DNA of 64,000 nt from Sphingobacterium thalpophilum (GTDB lineage Bacteria > Bacteroidota > Bacteroidia > Sphingobacteriales > Sphingobacteriaceae), in contig NZ_CP151087.1 of NCBI RefSeq assembly GCF_038396785.1, positions 3,596,001-3,660,000 on the forward strand. Direction: 5' to 3'. The notes beneath the pieces were generated by a model. The model worked only from the letters and a program-made list of their open reading frames with translations. It did no database searches and was not told where the DNA came from. Shown one piece after another: positions 54,609 to 63,953 of this stretch. Position 1 is the first letter of the stretch, and every line of letters starts with the position of its first letter. Both the position numbers and the translations under genes were made by a program.

Positions 54609-55572
54609 CATTCAGACCATCAGTTCATTCTATGGGATATCAGCCAGTAAACTAAGGAGATACTACCGCAATAAACTGAGCGGTTTCCAGGATTGGGAGC
54701 ATCGCGAAAATGCGCGAGATGGATTGACCTTCCCACAGAATGTCAGCGGCCATCTTTCTATTGACGAGACCTGCCTATCCCATGGCGAGCTCTATACCGT
54801 TGTCACCAATAAAGAAGCACGGGGCAAAAAAGGGACCATTGTAGCCATACTGAACGGGACAAAATCAGAGAACATTATCCCGATCCTTCAAAAGATCCCA
54901 CAGAGATTACGAAATAAAGTTCAAGAGATAACGCTTGATTTAGCCGGTAATATGGGATTGATAGCCAAAAGATGCTTTCCCAATGCTGTTCAGGTAATAG
55001 ACCGTTTCCATGTTCAGCAACTTGCTAACGAAGCGCTTCAGGAAATAAGGATAAAGCACCGCTGGCAGGCCCTTGACGATGAAAATCAGGCAATTGACCA
55101 AGCACGAAAGAATAAGGAAACCTATTTTCCGGAAGTCCTATCCAACAGTGAAACCATCAAACAGTTACTTGCAAGAAGCCGATACCTGCTTTATAAAAGT
55201 GAACATAAATGGACTTACGAGCAAAGAGAAAGGGCTGCTGTACTCTTTGAGCGATATCCCGATATTGAAAAGGCGTACAGGCTATCCCAAGAACTCTCTT
55301 GGATATTCAACACCACCATAGATAAGATCTACGCCTTTACAAGGTTGGCAAAATGGGCGGATAAAGTGGAACAGGACGGCTTCAAGTCATTCAACACCGT
55401 CTCCAGAACCATAAATATCCATCACAAAAAAATATTGAACTACTTCGACAACAAGAGTACAAATGCTTCAGCAGAATCTTTCAATGCAAAGATAAAAGCT
55501 TTCAGAAGTCAGTTTAGAGGTGTAGGTGACATCAATTTCTTCCTGTTCAGATTGACCAAATTATTTGCGTAG
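54580..55572 (+). CDS. ISAon1-type transposase, catalytic frame (orfB)
   Basis: DDE_Tnp_ISL3-type catalytic domain. The frame is open from 54580, inside orfA, and has no ATG near its beginning, so it is probably made as an orfA-orfB fusion. Motifs: LSIDETCLSHGELYT near the first catalytic Asp, VIDRFHVQQLANEAL for the second, and NKSTNASAESFNAKIKAFRSQ with the final Glu. Reading frame intact to the stop before the right inverted repeat. Confidence 0.85.
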   Translation, partial: KVSADNQAHSIQTISSFYGISASKLRRYYRNKLSGFQDWEHRENARDGLTFPQNVSGHLSIDETCLSHGELYTVVTNKEARGKKGTIVAILNGTKSENIIPILQKIPQRLRNKVQEITLDLAGNMGLIAKRCFPNAVQVIDRFHVQQLANEALQEIRIKHRWQALDDENQAIDQARKNKETYFPEVLSNSETIKQLLARSRYLLYKSEHKWTYEQRERAAVLFERYPDIEKAYRLSQELSWIFNTTIDKIYAFTRLAKWADKVEQDGFKSFNTVSRTINIHHKKILNYFDNKSTNASAESFNAKIKAFRSQFRGVGDINFFLFRLTKLFA

Positions 55573-55707
55573 TCCACAGGTTTTGAAACTGATCCTACTA
55601 AAACTAGTCTATACAGGGATTACCTCTCTTTTTGAAAAAAATATAACAGGATTTTAGACTAGCTATTGACTTATATATAAAATAAACCTAAGTTTGGCTT
55701 CTGAAAA

Positions 55708-55779
55708 GGCCCCGTAGTTCAACGGATAGAATAGATGTTTCCTAAACATTTGATAGCAGTTCGATTCTGCTCGGGGCTA
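55708..55779 (+). tRNA. tRNA-Arg (CCT)
   Basis: Acceptor GGCCCCG pairing CGGGGCT (first pair G-U), D arm, anticodon stem GATGT/ACATT with loop TTCCTAA (anticodon CCT), T-loop GTTCGATTC, discriminator A. No CCA encoded. A terminator follows. Confidence 0.9.
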
Positions 55780-55784
55780 CTGAG

Positions 55785-55814
55785 AAAAGCGATGGATTTC
55801 CATCGCTTTTTTTG
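55785..55814 (+). terminator. Terminator of tRNA-Arg
   Basis: A 12-bp stem AAAAGCGATGGA/TCCATCGCTTTT with a tiny loop and T-run, 6 bases after the tRNA. Confidence 0.85.
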
Positions 55815-55923
55815 TTTAGCGCCTAGTAGTTTTTCTTTTCTTATCAAAATAAATGCGTAATAGAATTGTAAATTTTTAATATAATTTTTATTTTCGGATC
55901 ATTATTTACACATACAGCAATTT

Positions 55924-55931
55924 TATTTTTG
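55924..55931 (+). promoter_or_regulatory. Minus-7 box TATTTTTG before the PAP2 gene
   Basis: TAnnTTTG match 26 bases before the ATG. In a T-rich setting, so chance matches are more likely. Confidence 0.4.
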
Positions 55932-55957
55932 GTCTGTAATCCTGTAATATAGATTGA

Positions 55958-56632
55958 ATGGGAAAATTTTTATTAAACCAATTTAGAAAGGTATATGCAG
56001 CTAACCCTGCTTTTTTTGCTTGCTTTAGCATTTGGATAGTCTTAATGACAGCTGTTGTTATATTTATTCCGAAGGAAGATGCATTCCATTTTGTGAATAC
56101 TCGACATTCATTTTGGGCTGATATTCTTTTTACAATACAGACTTATTTTGGAGACGGTCTTTTTGTTATAGGTGTTTTTATTGCCTACTGCTGTACGCAG
56201 CAATGGAATTTTGCCCGAGCTATCCTGGGGACATATATTTTCTCGGGGCTGATCTGCTGTATACTGAAAAACCTTTTCGATGCCGATAGACCGGCAACCG
56301 TATTTCATGGAGATCCTACATTCCATGTTGTTTCTTGGTTGCGTGTAGCGCACTTTAACTCCTTTCCTTCCGGACATACAACTTCGGCCTTTGCGCTGGC
56401 GGCTACGTTAGCTATTCTCTCAAAAAATAAAGCTTTTGGTATAACTGTATTTATTCTCGCTGCATTAACAGCTTACTCTCGGGTGTATTTGGGTCAGCAT
56501 TTCGTAGAAGATGTTTGGTTTGGATCAATTTTAGGAAGCGGTACGGCTTGTTTTTATTTACTTGCCATGTCTTATGTCTTGAAAAATAAACGCATGTCAT
56601 TTAGCACGAGATTTCTTCAGGTCAAACTTTAA
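55958..56632 (+). CDS. PAP2-family membrane phosphatase
   Basis: 224-residue integral membrane phosphatase of the type-2 phosphatidic acid phosphatase family (includes undecaprenyl-pyrophosphate and lipid A phosphatases). All three active-site motifs are present: KNLFDADRP near residue 107, SFPSGHTTS near 136 and SRVYLGQHFVEDV near 172, with about six membrane spans. Substrate cannot be told from sequence. It is convergent with the MFS gene 30 bases away. Confidence 0.88.
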   Translation: MGKFLLNQFRKVYAANPAFFACFSIWIVLMTAVVIFIPKEDAFHFVNTRHSFWADILFTIQTYFGDGLFVIGVFIAYCCTQQWNFARAILGTYIFSGLICCILKNLFDADRPATVFHGDPTFHVVSWLRVAHFNSFPSGHTTSAFALAATLAILSKNKAFGITVFILAALTAYSRVYLGQHFVEDVWFGSILGSGTACFYLLAMSYVLKNKRMSFSTRFLQVKL

Positions 56633-56662
56633 ATTCAGTAAGAAGATACTTCCATCGTTCGA

Positions 56663-57850
56663 TTAGGTTTGGCTTGTGTCTTTGAATAAAGATAATCGTC
56701 CAACCATTATAAACATCAACAGTCCGAAACAGGCAAAAACACCATAGGAATAGCGTAGGCTAAAGGCTTCAGCAATATACCCAATTAAAGGTGGTCCCAT
56801 TAAAAAGCCCAAGTAGCTGATGCTTGAAACCATGGCCAAAGCCACTCCAGAGGGCACATTTTTGTTCTGTCCGGCAATACTGTAGATGGAGGGGACATTG
56901 CAAGCTACACCGATACCGACCAACATAAAGGCTAGGGTACAGATGATAAATTCGGGAAAAATAACCGATGTCATCATCCCGATGAACATCAGTAGGCCAC
57001 TGTACTGCAGGGTCCTTTTTCGGCCCAATTTCCGAATGACAGCATCACCAACAAAGCGCCCAGTAGCCATCATGATCATAAATGAAGCGTAGCCAACGAC
57101 AACAAATTTCTCTGGCGCCTGAACGATCTCCTTGAAATACACCCCACTCCAGTCGAACATTGCCCCCTCAGTTGCCATGCTGAAAAAGCCGATGATGCCG
57201 AGCTGAAGTAAGCCACCTTCTGGTTTAGAGAAAAAACTGCGCTTTTCCTTTTGAGGAGATTTGCCAGGAACCAAATACTTTTGGTTGATTAGTGTATTCG
57301 CTGTGACAATGACTAATATGATTAAAAAATGGTAAAAGGTGTTCAGTCCAAAATTCATCGTTAACAAGCCTACTAGTGCTCCTGTGAAACCAGCGATACT
57401 CCAGGCTCCATGAAAGGAAGTCATTATTGATTTTTTGAAAACCTGCTCCGTTGCGACACCCTGTGTATTAACAGATATATTACACATATTACCGGTTACA
57501 CCAAATAGAAATAGTATGCCTCCTAACTGCCAGGCATTCTGCGCAAAGGGGATGGAGCACAAGACCAAGGTGTAAGCGATGGGTACGATACGCAAAACGC
57601 TAGCACTTCCATATTTTGTAACCAATTTTCCTGAAAGAGCCATCGTTGCAAGTTGTCCGACTGGAAGCATTAATAAAATTGTCCCCAATTGACCCTCACT
57701 TAAGTTGAGATGAGCTTTGATAACGGGGATGCGGCTTGCCCAAGATGCAAACGCGATACCTTGGCAAAAAAAGAAAAGCGATACCGCAATTCTTATGCGA
57801 TTTCGTTTCTTATAAAGATCTTCTTCTGAGTGAGTTAACGTTGCGTCCAT
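56663..57850 (-). CDS. MFS transporter (YbjJ/FucP-like)
   Basis: 395-residue major facilitator with about 12 spans. Features: FFCQGIAFASWASRIPVIK in the first span, GQLATMALSGKLVTKYGS with a charged loop between spans 2 and 3, and VGDAVIRKLGRKRTLQ in the second half, as in the YbjJ/NreB-like and sugar-permease groups. Substrate unknown. Start codon ATG at 57850; no neighbouring pathway genes give a hint. Confidence 0.82.
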   Translation of the reverse strand: MDATLTHSEEDLYKKRNRIRIAVSLFFFCQGIAFASWASRIPVIKAHLNLSEGQLGTILLMLPVGQLATMALSGKLVTKYGSASVLRIVPIAYTLVLCSIPFAQNAWQLGGILFLFGVTGNMCNISVNTQGVATEQVFKKSIMTSFHGAWSIAGFTGALVGLLTMNFGLNTFYHFLIILVIVTANTLINQKYLVPGKSPQKEKRSFFSKPEGGLLQLGIIGFFSMATEGAMFDWSGVYFKEIVQAPEKFVVVGYASFMIMMATGRFVGDAVIRKLGRKRTLQYSGLLMFIGMMTSVIFPEFIICTLAFMLVGIGVACNVPSIYSIAGQNKNVPSGVALAMVSSISYLGFLMGPPLIGYIAEAFSLRYSYGVFACFGLLMFIMVGRLSLFKDTSQT

Positions 57851-58390
57851 AGTTTCTGATTTGAGGGTGCAAAGTTAAGGATAAGTATCCCATTAAAAAA
57901 TATAATGATTCAAAAAATATTTGAACGTTTATGTTGCAATAAGGATACGAAATATGTCTATATTTAAATAGCATATCGACGTGATGATAATTATATGCGC
58001 TAGTTTCGATAATTATCTTCTACCTCAATCTTCCGGAAAGAAAATAATACGATGTGCTTTTTGAATTCGGCTAAACCTATTTATTCAATATCATATATTA
58101 TACGTAACCATTCCTTGTATAAAAACCGGAAAGAGACACATTTGTTTCAGTCTATTTTCAAGCATGCTTCAAGTTAAGAAGATATTAGTTGCGGAAGTCA
58201 AAAATAGGCCAAGTGGGAACTTCTACTTCATTAGAAAATAAATACCAATGAAATAGGGAGGAAAGGCCTACGATCAAATGCTGAAATAGTGAAGAAATAA
58301 AAATATAAAATTCTTCACTATTTCATGGTGGTTTGTTCAATACCTATTCTACCTTTGTATTGGCAAACAATTATTAGCCTCCTAGATAAC
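57851..58390. other. Intergenic region with a 15-bp perfect inverted repeat
   Basis: 540 AT-rich bases. A perfect 15-bp inverted repeat (58282-58296 with 58311-58325, arm TGAAATAGTGAAGAA, 14-base loop) lies just before a TACCTTTG promoter-type box at 58350-58357 serving the tricorn-like gene. A second 9-bp inverted repeat GATAATTAT/ATAATTATC spans 57986-58017. No gene recognised. Confidence 0.55.
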
Positions 58391-61300
58391 ATGATAAAGA
58401 AACTAATTTTAAGTACAGTTCTAGCCTATGCTGGAACAACCTGTGTTATTGCCCAACAACCCACGTTTTTATCCCATCCGACTTTAAGTCCCGATGGAAA
58501 GGAAATGGTTTTCAGCTACGAAGGTGACCTTTGGAAAGTTGGAAGTCAAGGTGGTGTTGCGGTACGGTTAACAGGAATGGAAGGAAATGAAATCAATCCA
58601 AGAATTTCCCCAGATGGAAAATGGTTGGCTTTTTCCGCCAATCAAAACGGTAATATGGATGTCTATGTAATGCCCTTGGCGGGTGGAGATATAAGGCAGC
58701 TGACATCGCATGATGCTTCGGACGAAGTGGACAGCTGGAGCTGGGATAGCAAATCGCTTTATTTCACATCATCGCGTTACAATAGAATGAGCGCTTATCA
58801 AGTTGCTTTGGATGGAGGTACGGCGACAAGGTTATTTCCACATGTCTTTAATTATATCAGTAACGTGGTGCCAACTCCTTCGGGAGAATTGTTATTCAAT
58901 GACAGCTGGGAAGGCTATAGCTCGGCGAACCGCAAGCGATATAAAGGTGCTTTCAATCCAGATATCAAGTCTTATAATCCCAAAAGCATTTCAACAGTAT
59001 ACAGATTATATCGGTAAGGATTTTTGGCCCACTGTGGACCAAAAAGGAAACATATTCTATGTGTCCGATGAAAGCAATGGTGAGTACAACCTTTATCAAC
59101 TAACGGGAAAGTCGAAAACTCAATTGACTTCTTTCCAAGAATCAATCAAACGTCCGTTTGTCGCGGCAGACGGTACTAAAGTGGCATTTGAAAAGGGCTA
59201 TCAGCTTTATATTTATGATGTCAATGGAAAGAAAACCGTACAGCCCAACATCGCACTTAACCGCAATCAAGTGCTAGGAAAGCTGAAAGAGTTTAACATT
59301 TCAGGTAACATCAGTAATTTCGACGTTTCTCCGGACGGAAAGAAAATGGCATTTGTATCACGTGGCGAATTGTTCGTTTCGGATATTGAAGGAAAGTTTG
59401 TTCGTCAGATGCCCGGTCAGGGAGAACGTGTCATGGAGGTTAAATGGCTTAAAGACAGTAAAACATTACTCTATAGCCAAACGTATCAAGGCTACCAGAA
59501 CTGGTTTTCACGCACGGCAGACGGTAAAGGTGAGGTAAAGCAATTGACACAAGATCTGCGTAACAACCGTGATATTACGTGCAATGCAGATAGGACAAAA
59601 GCTGTGTACCTCAGTGGTCGTGATGAAGTACGTATATTGGATTTGACAAGTTTGAAGAGCCAAACAGTGGTTAAAGATGAAATCTGGGCATTTCAAAATT
59701 CTTCGCCCTCATTCTCCCCTGATGGAAACTATCTTTTATTCACAGCTATGCGCAATTTTGAACAGGATATCTTTGTGTATAACCTGAAAAATGAGCAAAC
59801 GACTAATTTGACAAATACAGGAGTTACAGAAGCAGCACCATATTGGTCTCCTGATGGTAAATATATTTATTTTGCGAGTAATAGGACTAAGCCTTCTTAT
59901 CCTACCGGTATGCAAAACTCCAGCATTTTCCGAATGGCATTGACCAACTTTGACCAACCTTACCGTAGTGCAAAGTTTGATGAATTATTTGTAACACCCG
60001 AAAAGAAAGATACAACAGTAAATAAAACTGGTACAGCTAAGAAGGAAGCTGGCGCTAAGGATAAAAAGAAAAATGATGTCGATAAGGGCAAGCCAACCGC
60101 AACACCAGCAGCCGAAGCCAAGAAAGCTATTTTGGTTCAATTGGATTTAGAAGGACTGCGTGATCGAATTGAGCAAGTGAGTCCTGCATTTGGAACACAA
60201 TCTAATCCTTTGGTGATACAAAAGGGGGATAAATCCTATCTGTTCTATTCATCCAATCATGAAGGAAAATATAGTACTTATCGTACCGTATATGAGTTGT
60301 TTGCACCGGCCAAAACCGAAAAAGTCGCTGACGGAGGCATGGAGAATTTTGTAGAGTCGGTGGGAAAATACTTCGTATTGACCCGAGGAACGATTCAGAA
60401 ATACAATCTTGACTTGAATAAGCTTGATGCGGTTACAATGAGTTTTAAATTCAATCGGGATCTCGAGAAAGAGTTCAATCAAATGTTTTATGAAACATGG
60501 GCCAATCTAGAGGAAAATTACTACGATAGCAACTTCCATGGAGTGGATTGGGTTGCGATAAAAAAGAAATATGAAAAGTATCTTCCAGGTATCAACGATA
60601 GGACAGATTTGCGCATCCTCTTAAATGATATGTTGGGCGAGCTCAATTCGTTGCATCTGGGTTTCAGTTCAATGGGACAGGAAGAACGTAAGCCGTTTGG
60701 TTTTGTAACGAATGAAATCGGTGTGACCTATGATTCCAGCAATCCTTACAAGATCAGCTATATTGTTCCGAATGGCCCCGCGGCAAAGAAAGAAGCTGAT
60801 ATTCATGCGGGTGATATCCTCATCGCGATTAACGGAACAAAATTGAATACGCAGGCAGACCGCGATAGTTATTTTACTTGGCCTTCACTGGAAGAAGAAA
60901 TTCAATTGACCTTGAATCGTAATGGCAAGGAAATTCAGACAAACATTCGTCCGGTATCAAGCGCCGTGTTTAGAGATCTCCTCTACGACCAATGGATTAG
61001 AGATAACCGAAGTCGAGTTGATCAGTTGAGTAGCAATAAGATAGCCTATTCACATATGAAAAATATGTCGGATACTGAGTTACAGCGGTTCTTGATCGAC
61101 ATGGCCGAACAGGAGAATAACAAACAAGGGATTATTTTAGATTTGCGTTATAATACAGGCGGAAATGTACACGATGAGGTTTTAAGATTCCTGTCACAAC
61201 GCCCTTACTTACAGTGGCAATACCGAGGTGGTAAACGTGCGCCACAAAGTAATTTTGCACCATCTGCCAAGCCTATTGTTTTATTGATTAATGAGCAATC

Positions 61301-61589
61301 GCTGAGTGATGCTGAAATGACTGCAGCGGGCTTTAAAGCACTTAAGTTGGGCAAAATCATCGGTAATGAGACCTATCGCTGGATTATTTTTACTTCTGCT
61401 AAAGGCTTAGTCGACGGATCAAACTATCGACTTCCGTCTTGGGGATGTTATACGCTTGATGGTCAGGATCTCGAACAAACTGGAGTTGCCCCAGATATTC
61501 TTGTAAAAAATACCGTACAAGATCGGATGGAAAATAAAGATCCGCAGTTGGAAAGAGCTATAAAAGAAATTCTTGACCGTATAAAATAA
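58391..61589 (+). pseudogene. Second tricorn-like S41 protease, frameshifted
   Basis: Paralogue of the protease at 28646. From the ATG at 58391 the frame runs through a signal peptide and beta-propeller repeats (PRISPDGKWLAFSANQ) to about 58985, then the homologous sequence continues in the +1 frame (AFQQYTDYIGKDFWPTV) to the stop at 61589. Dropping one A from the AAAA at 58982-58985 restores one frame, giving a protein of about 1065 residues. The rest is intact: PDZ-like region and the S41 site NEQSLSDAEM with Ser and Asp. It may be a real recent mutation or a sequencing error. Confidence 0.8.
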
Positions 61590-61635
61590 AGAAGTTAGCG
61601 CTAACATTACTTACTTTAAATAAACTGTCCAAAGT

Positions 61636-61750
61636 TGCAGTGCCCCAAAAAGTTAGACACTTTCTAGGGGCATTTTTATGAACCTGATCTTCCGATTTCT
61701 GCTATATCGCCCTTCAGCGTATGTTGTACTTCATTCGGGCCACCCTTTCC
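61636..61750 (-). mobile_element. Remnant of an IS3-type element
   Basis: 61636-61660 (TGCAGTGCCCCAAAAAGTTA onward) looks like an IS3-type terminal repeat. Next to it, on the minus strand, an open piece from 61750 to a TAA at 61676 reads GPNEVQHTLKGDIAEIGRSG, which looks like the last residues of an IS3 OrfB; a TAG directly precedes the piece. Nothing else of the element was found, so this is a fragment. Confidence 0.5.
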
Positions 61751-61885
61751 CTAAAAAGTCAACATATAATTTTAAGGTGTGTTATTAATTGCCTGTTTAT
61801 CAGTGTTTAGTGATTTTTTGCTGTTTCATTATGCAATAGTCGATTTTCCTGCATCCCTTCTCAAAATATAAAAAAAGGAGACAAC

Positions 61886-62620
61886 ATGGAAAAGATTATA
61901 TTACAAGTGAAGGACTCTTGCTCTGCAGAGTGGGATAAGATGACGCCACAAGAACAAGGGCGTTTTTGTGGTCAATGTGAGAAGATGGTTGTAGATTTTT
62001 CACAGATGGATGATCAGGAAATTGTAGATCAAATAAAAAAAGCCGGTAAAGGGCTATGTGGTCGATTTTATGAAGATCAGTTGATGCGTGAATTGGATGT
62101 CCCTTTTTCTTTTTCTAAAAACCCTATTTGGCAAGGAAGATGGCCAGGGATCGCTGCGGGCCTCTTGTTGGTTGGATCCTTGAGCTTTCATGCTGCTCAA
62201 GCACAAAACAAATTGACTGGAGAAGTTGTCGTTGTCCAAACAAAAACAGAAAATGATCAGATAAAGCAACAGGGGCAGGTTAGCTCATCAACAAATGATA
62301 ATTCAACATTAAAAGGAAGCCCCGATAGCACAAAAGTAAGCATAAAAGGTAAAGTAGTTTGTGCTGGAAGCGATGTAAGTATGATGGGAACAGAGGTGTC
62401 CTTGGGAAATTACCGTACGCAAGTGGATGAAAATGGAGATTTTCAACTTTGGGTACCGCAATCTCTGTTTCGGGTAGATCAGGAGCTCCGTGCACAGATG
62501 TTAGGCTATAAAACGGTTGTGATTTCAATCAAAAAGGGGAGTAAAATACAACTGGATAAACCAATAAAAATGGAAGTTAAGCCAATGATTATGGGAAAGA
62601 TTGCTGTGGCAAGGAAATAA
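61886..62620 (+). CDS. Membrane-anchored protein with N-terminal cysteine motif
   Basis: 244 residues. The cytoplasmic-side N-terminus carries CSAEWDKMTPQEQGRFCGQC with further KMVVDFSQM and GLCGRF, giving four cysteines in the first 56 residues, a possible metal or redox site. One membrane span or uncleaved signal lies near residues 90-107 (WPGIAAGLLLVGSLSFHAAQAQ). The rest is a Ser/Gln linker and a carboxypeptidase-regulatory-like beta domain (TEVSLGNYRTQVDENGDFQLW). A purine-rich AAAAAAGGAGA lies upstream, a possible ribosome site. Function unknown; this architecture recurs in Sphingobacteriaceae. Confidence 0.7.
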   Translation: MEKIILQVKDSCSAEWDKMTPQEQGRFCGQCEKMVVDFSQMDDQEIVDQIKKAGKGLCGRFYEDQLMRELDVPFSFSKNPIWQGRWPGIAAGLLLVGSLSFHAAQAQNKLTGEVVVVQTKTENDQIKQQGQVSSSTNDNSTLKGSPDSTKVSIKGKVVCAGSDVSMMGTEVSLGNYRTQVDENGDFQLWVPQSLFRVDQELRAQMLGYKTVVISIKKGSKIQLDKPIKMEVKPMIMGKIAVARK

Positions 62621-62783
62621 GACATTATGGAGCGAAAGAATAATTTGTTTAAATGACATATTTGAGTCTGTTTTTCTTATGGGACAGCTGCCAAAAATCT
62701 CGCTTGAATGTCATAAAAGTCAAAAAAATATTCTTTTCCACTTGACTTTTTCTGCGGTGAACCTTACATTTGGATTATCGAAT

Positions 62784-62856
62784 GACTTCGTAGCTCAGTT
62801 GGTAGAGCAACAGACTCTTAATCTGTGGGTCCTGAGTTCGAGCCTCAGCGGGGTCA
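62784..62856 (+). tRNA. tRNA-Lys (CTT)
   Basis: Acceptor GACTTCG/CGGGGTC (two G-U pairs), D arm GCTCAGTTGGTAGAGC, anticodon stem ACAGA/TCTGT with loop CTCTTAA (anticodon CTT), T-loop GTTCGAGCC, discriminator A; no CCA encoded. Confidence 0.93.
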
Positions 62857-62862
62857 CTTTCA

Positions 62863-62900
62863 AAAAAAGCCGTTTTTACTTGCGTAAAACGGCTTTTTTG
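62863..62900 (+). terminator. Terminator of tRNA-Lys
   Basis: A 14-bp stem AAAAAAGCCGTTTT/AAAACGGCTTTTTT and T-run immediately after the tRNA. Confidence 0.85.
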
Positions 62901-62960
62901 CGTTCCTTAGGGTGGTGTTGGAACTTCGGATCATACCGAAAGTTTGGGGGGTAATCATTT

Positions 62961-63953
62961 TTAAGCATACAATTTCATCACTCTGTACAGGAAGAATGTT
63001 GTATCCCTTACTCCACGGAAGACGCTCCTGAAAGCTTTGAGTTTTGCATTGAAGGACTCTGCGGATGCATTGGTGCTTCTATTGTCGAAGTAGTGGAGAA
63101 TGTATTGATGATGTGCTGCAATGGATCTTGCGACACTCTCGAATGAAGCAATACCCGCGTTCTCAACCTGGTTGTGCCACAGTCCTAACTTTGTGAAAGC
63201 AACTTTTTTATCCCTGCATTTATTGAAGATGTCACCTAAGGCAACTCCAAGATCATAAGCCTGTTTTAGCTTGGGAAACCTGATGAACAGCAGTTCTGCA
63301 CGGCGTTTTTGGCTTTCCGACCATCGACTTGGATGCTTGAACAGGAGGTGTCTCGACCTAGCTAATAGCTGTTTGAGCGTATCACCATTAGGCAACAACT
63401 CGGGGTCATATGGGATACCCCGTTTTCGCGATTCCATTATTTTTTTGCTTTCTGCATCTAAGACTTCCCATCGGTATTTGATACGGAGTTCCTGAACAGC
63501 ATCATAAGCAAGTTTTTGTACATGAAACCGATCGATAACCCTTCTGGCATTTCTGAAACACCTACGGATAGCCTTTGCCATATTGGGGGCCATATCCATC
63601 GTTACTTCCCTAACTTTGTTCCTTAGTTTAAGTGGAATGCGCTCTAATACAGCAATAATATCTTCCGCCTTTGTCCCTCTTATGGTAGCCAATATGGTTC
63701 CCTTCCTGCCCTTTGCTGATTTACTGCTTACGATCGTGTAAAGTTCACCGTTGCTAAAGCTGGTCTCATCGATGCTCAGGTGTTCCGATATGTTATCAGG
63801 AAAAAGGGTCCATTGCTCTGCGTGTGGCTTTTGGTCCCAGTCCTGGAAGTCACTGAGATGGTTCTTGTATTGATCCTGTAGTTGCTTACCGTCCATTTGG
63901 AAGAACAGACCTACCAATTGGGCGCTTACAGGATGATTATCCAAATATCTTCT
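62961..63953 (-). CDS. ISAon1-type transposase, catalytic frame (orfB), copy 2
   Basis: ISL3-type DDE domain: LSIDETSFSNGELYT, TMDMAPNMAKAIRRCF, VIDRFHVQKLAYDA and DNRSTNASAESFNAKLKAFRS. The frame opens after a stop at 63954-63956; within it the first start-like codon is TTG at 63944, so no natural independent start is evident. It overlaps the end of orfA in the +1 frame, exactly as in copy 1, next to a TTTTTTTAAAG run. Confidence 0.85.
   Translation of the reverse strand, partial: RRYLDNHPVSAQLVGLFFQMDGKQLQDQYKNHLSDFQDWDQKPHAEQWTLFPDNISEHLSIDETSFSNGELYTIVSSKSAKGRKGTILATIRGTKAEDIIAVLERIPLKLRNKVREVTMDMAPNMAKAIRRCFRNARRVIDRFHVQKLAYDAVQELRIKYRWEVLDAESKKIMESRKRGIPYDPELLPNGDTLKQLLARSRHLLFKHPSRWSESQKRRAELLFIRFPKLKQAYDLGVALGDIFNKCRDKKVAFTKLGLWHNQVENAGIASFESVARSIAAHHQYILHYFDNRSTNASAESFNAKLKAFRSVFRGVRDTTFFLYRVMKLYA

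Larger units (their letters stand above)
54175..55595 (+). mobile_element. ISL3-like (ISAon1-type) insertion sequence, copy 1
   Basis: A 1421-bp element bounded by imperfect 22-bp inverted repeats (54175-54196, beginning GGATCATGTACAAAAG; 55574-55595, ending CTGATCC; 17 of 22 positions match). The flanking 8-mers TAGTAAAA (54167-54174) and TACTAAAA (55596-55603) match at 7 of 8 positions, fitting the 8-bp target duplication of the ISL3 family. It encodes two overlapping transposase frames and lies between tRNA-Tyr and tRNA-Arg. Confidence 0.85.

Noticed and set aside
54724..54726. TTG at 54724 as the start of orfB in ISL3-like copy 1
   Set aside because: The same frame is open and homologous to copy 2 for about 48 codons upstream, so this codon is internal.
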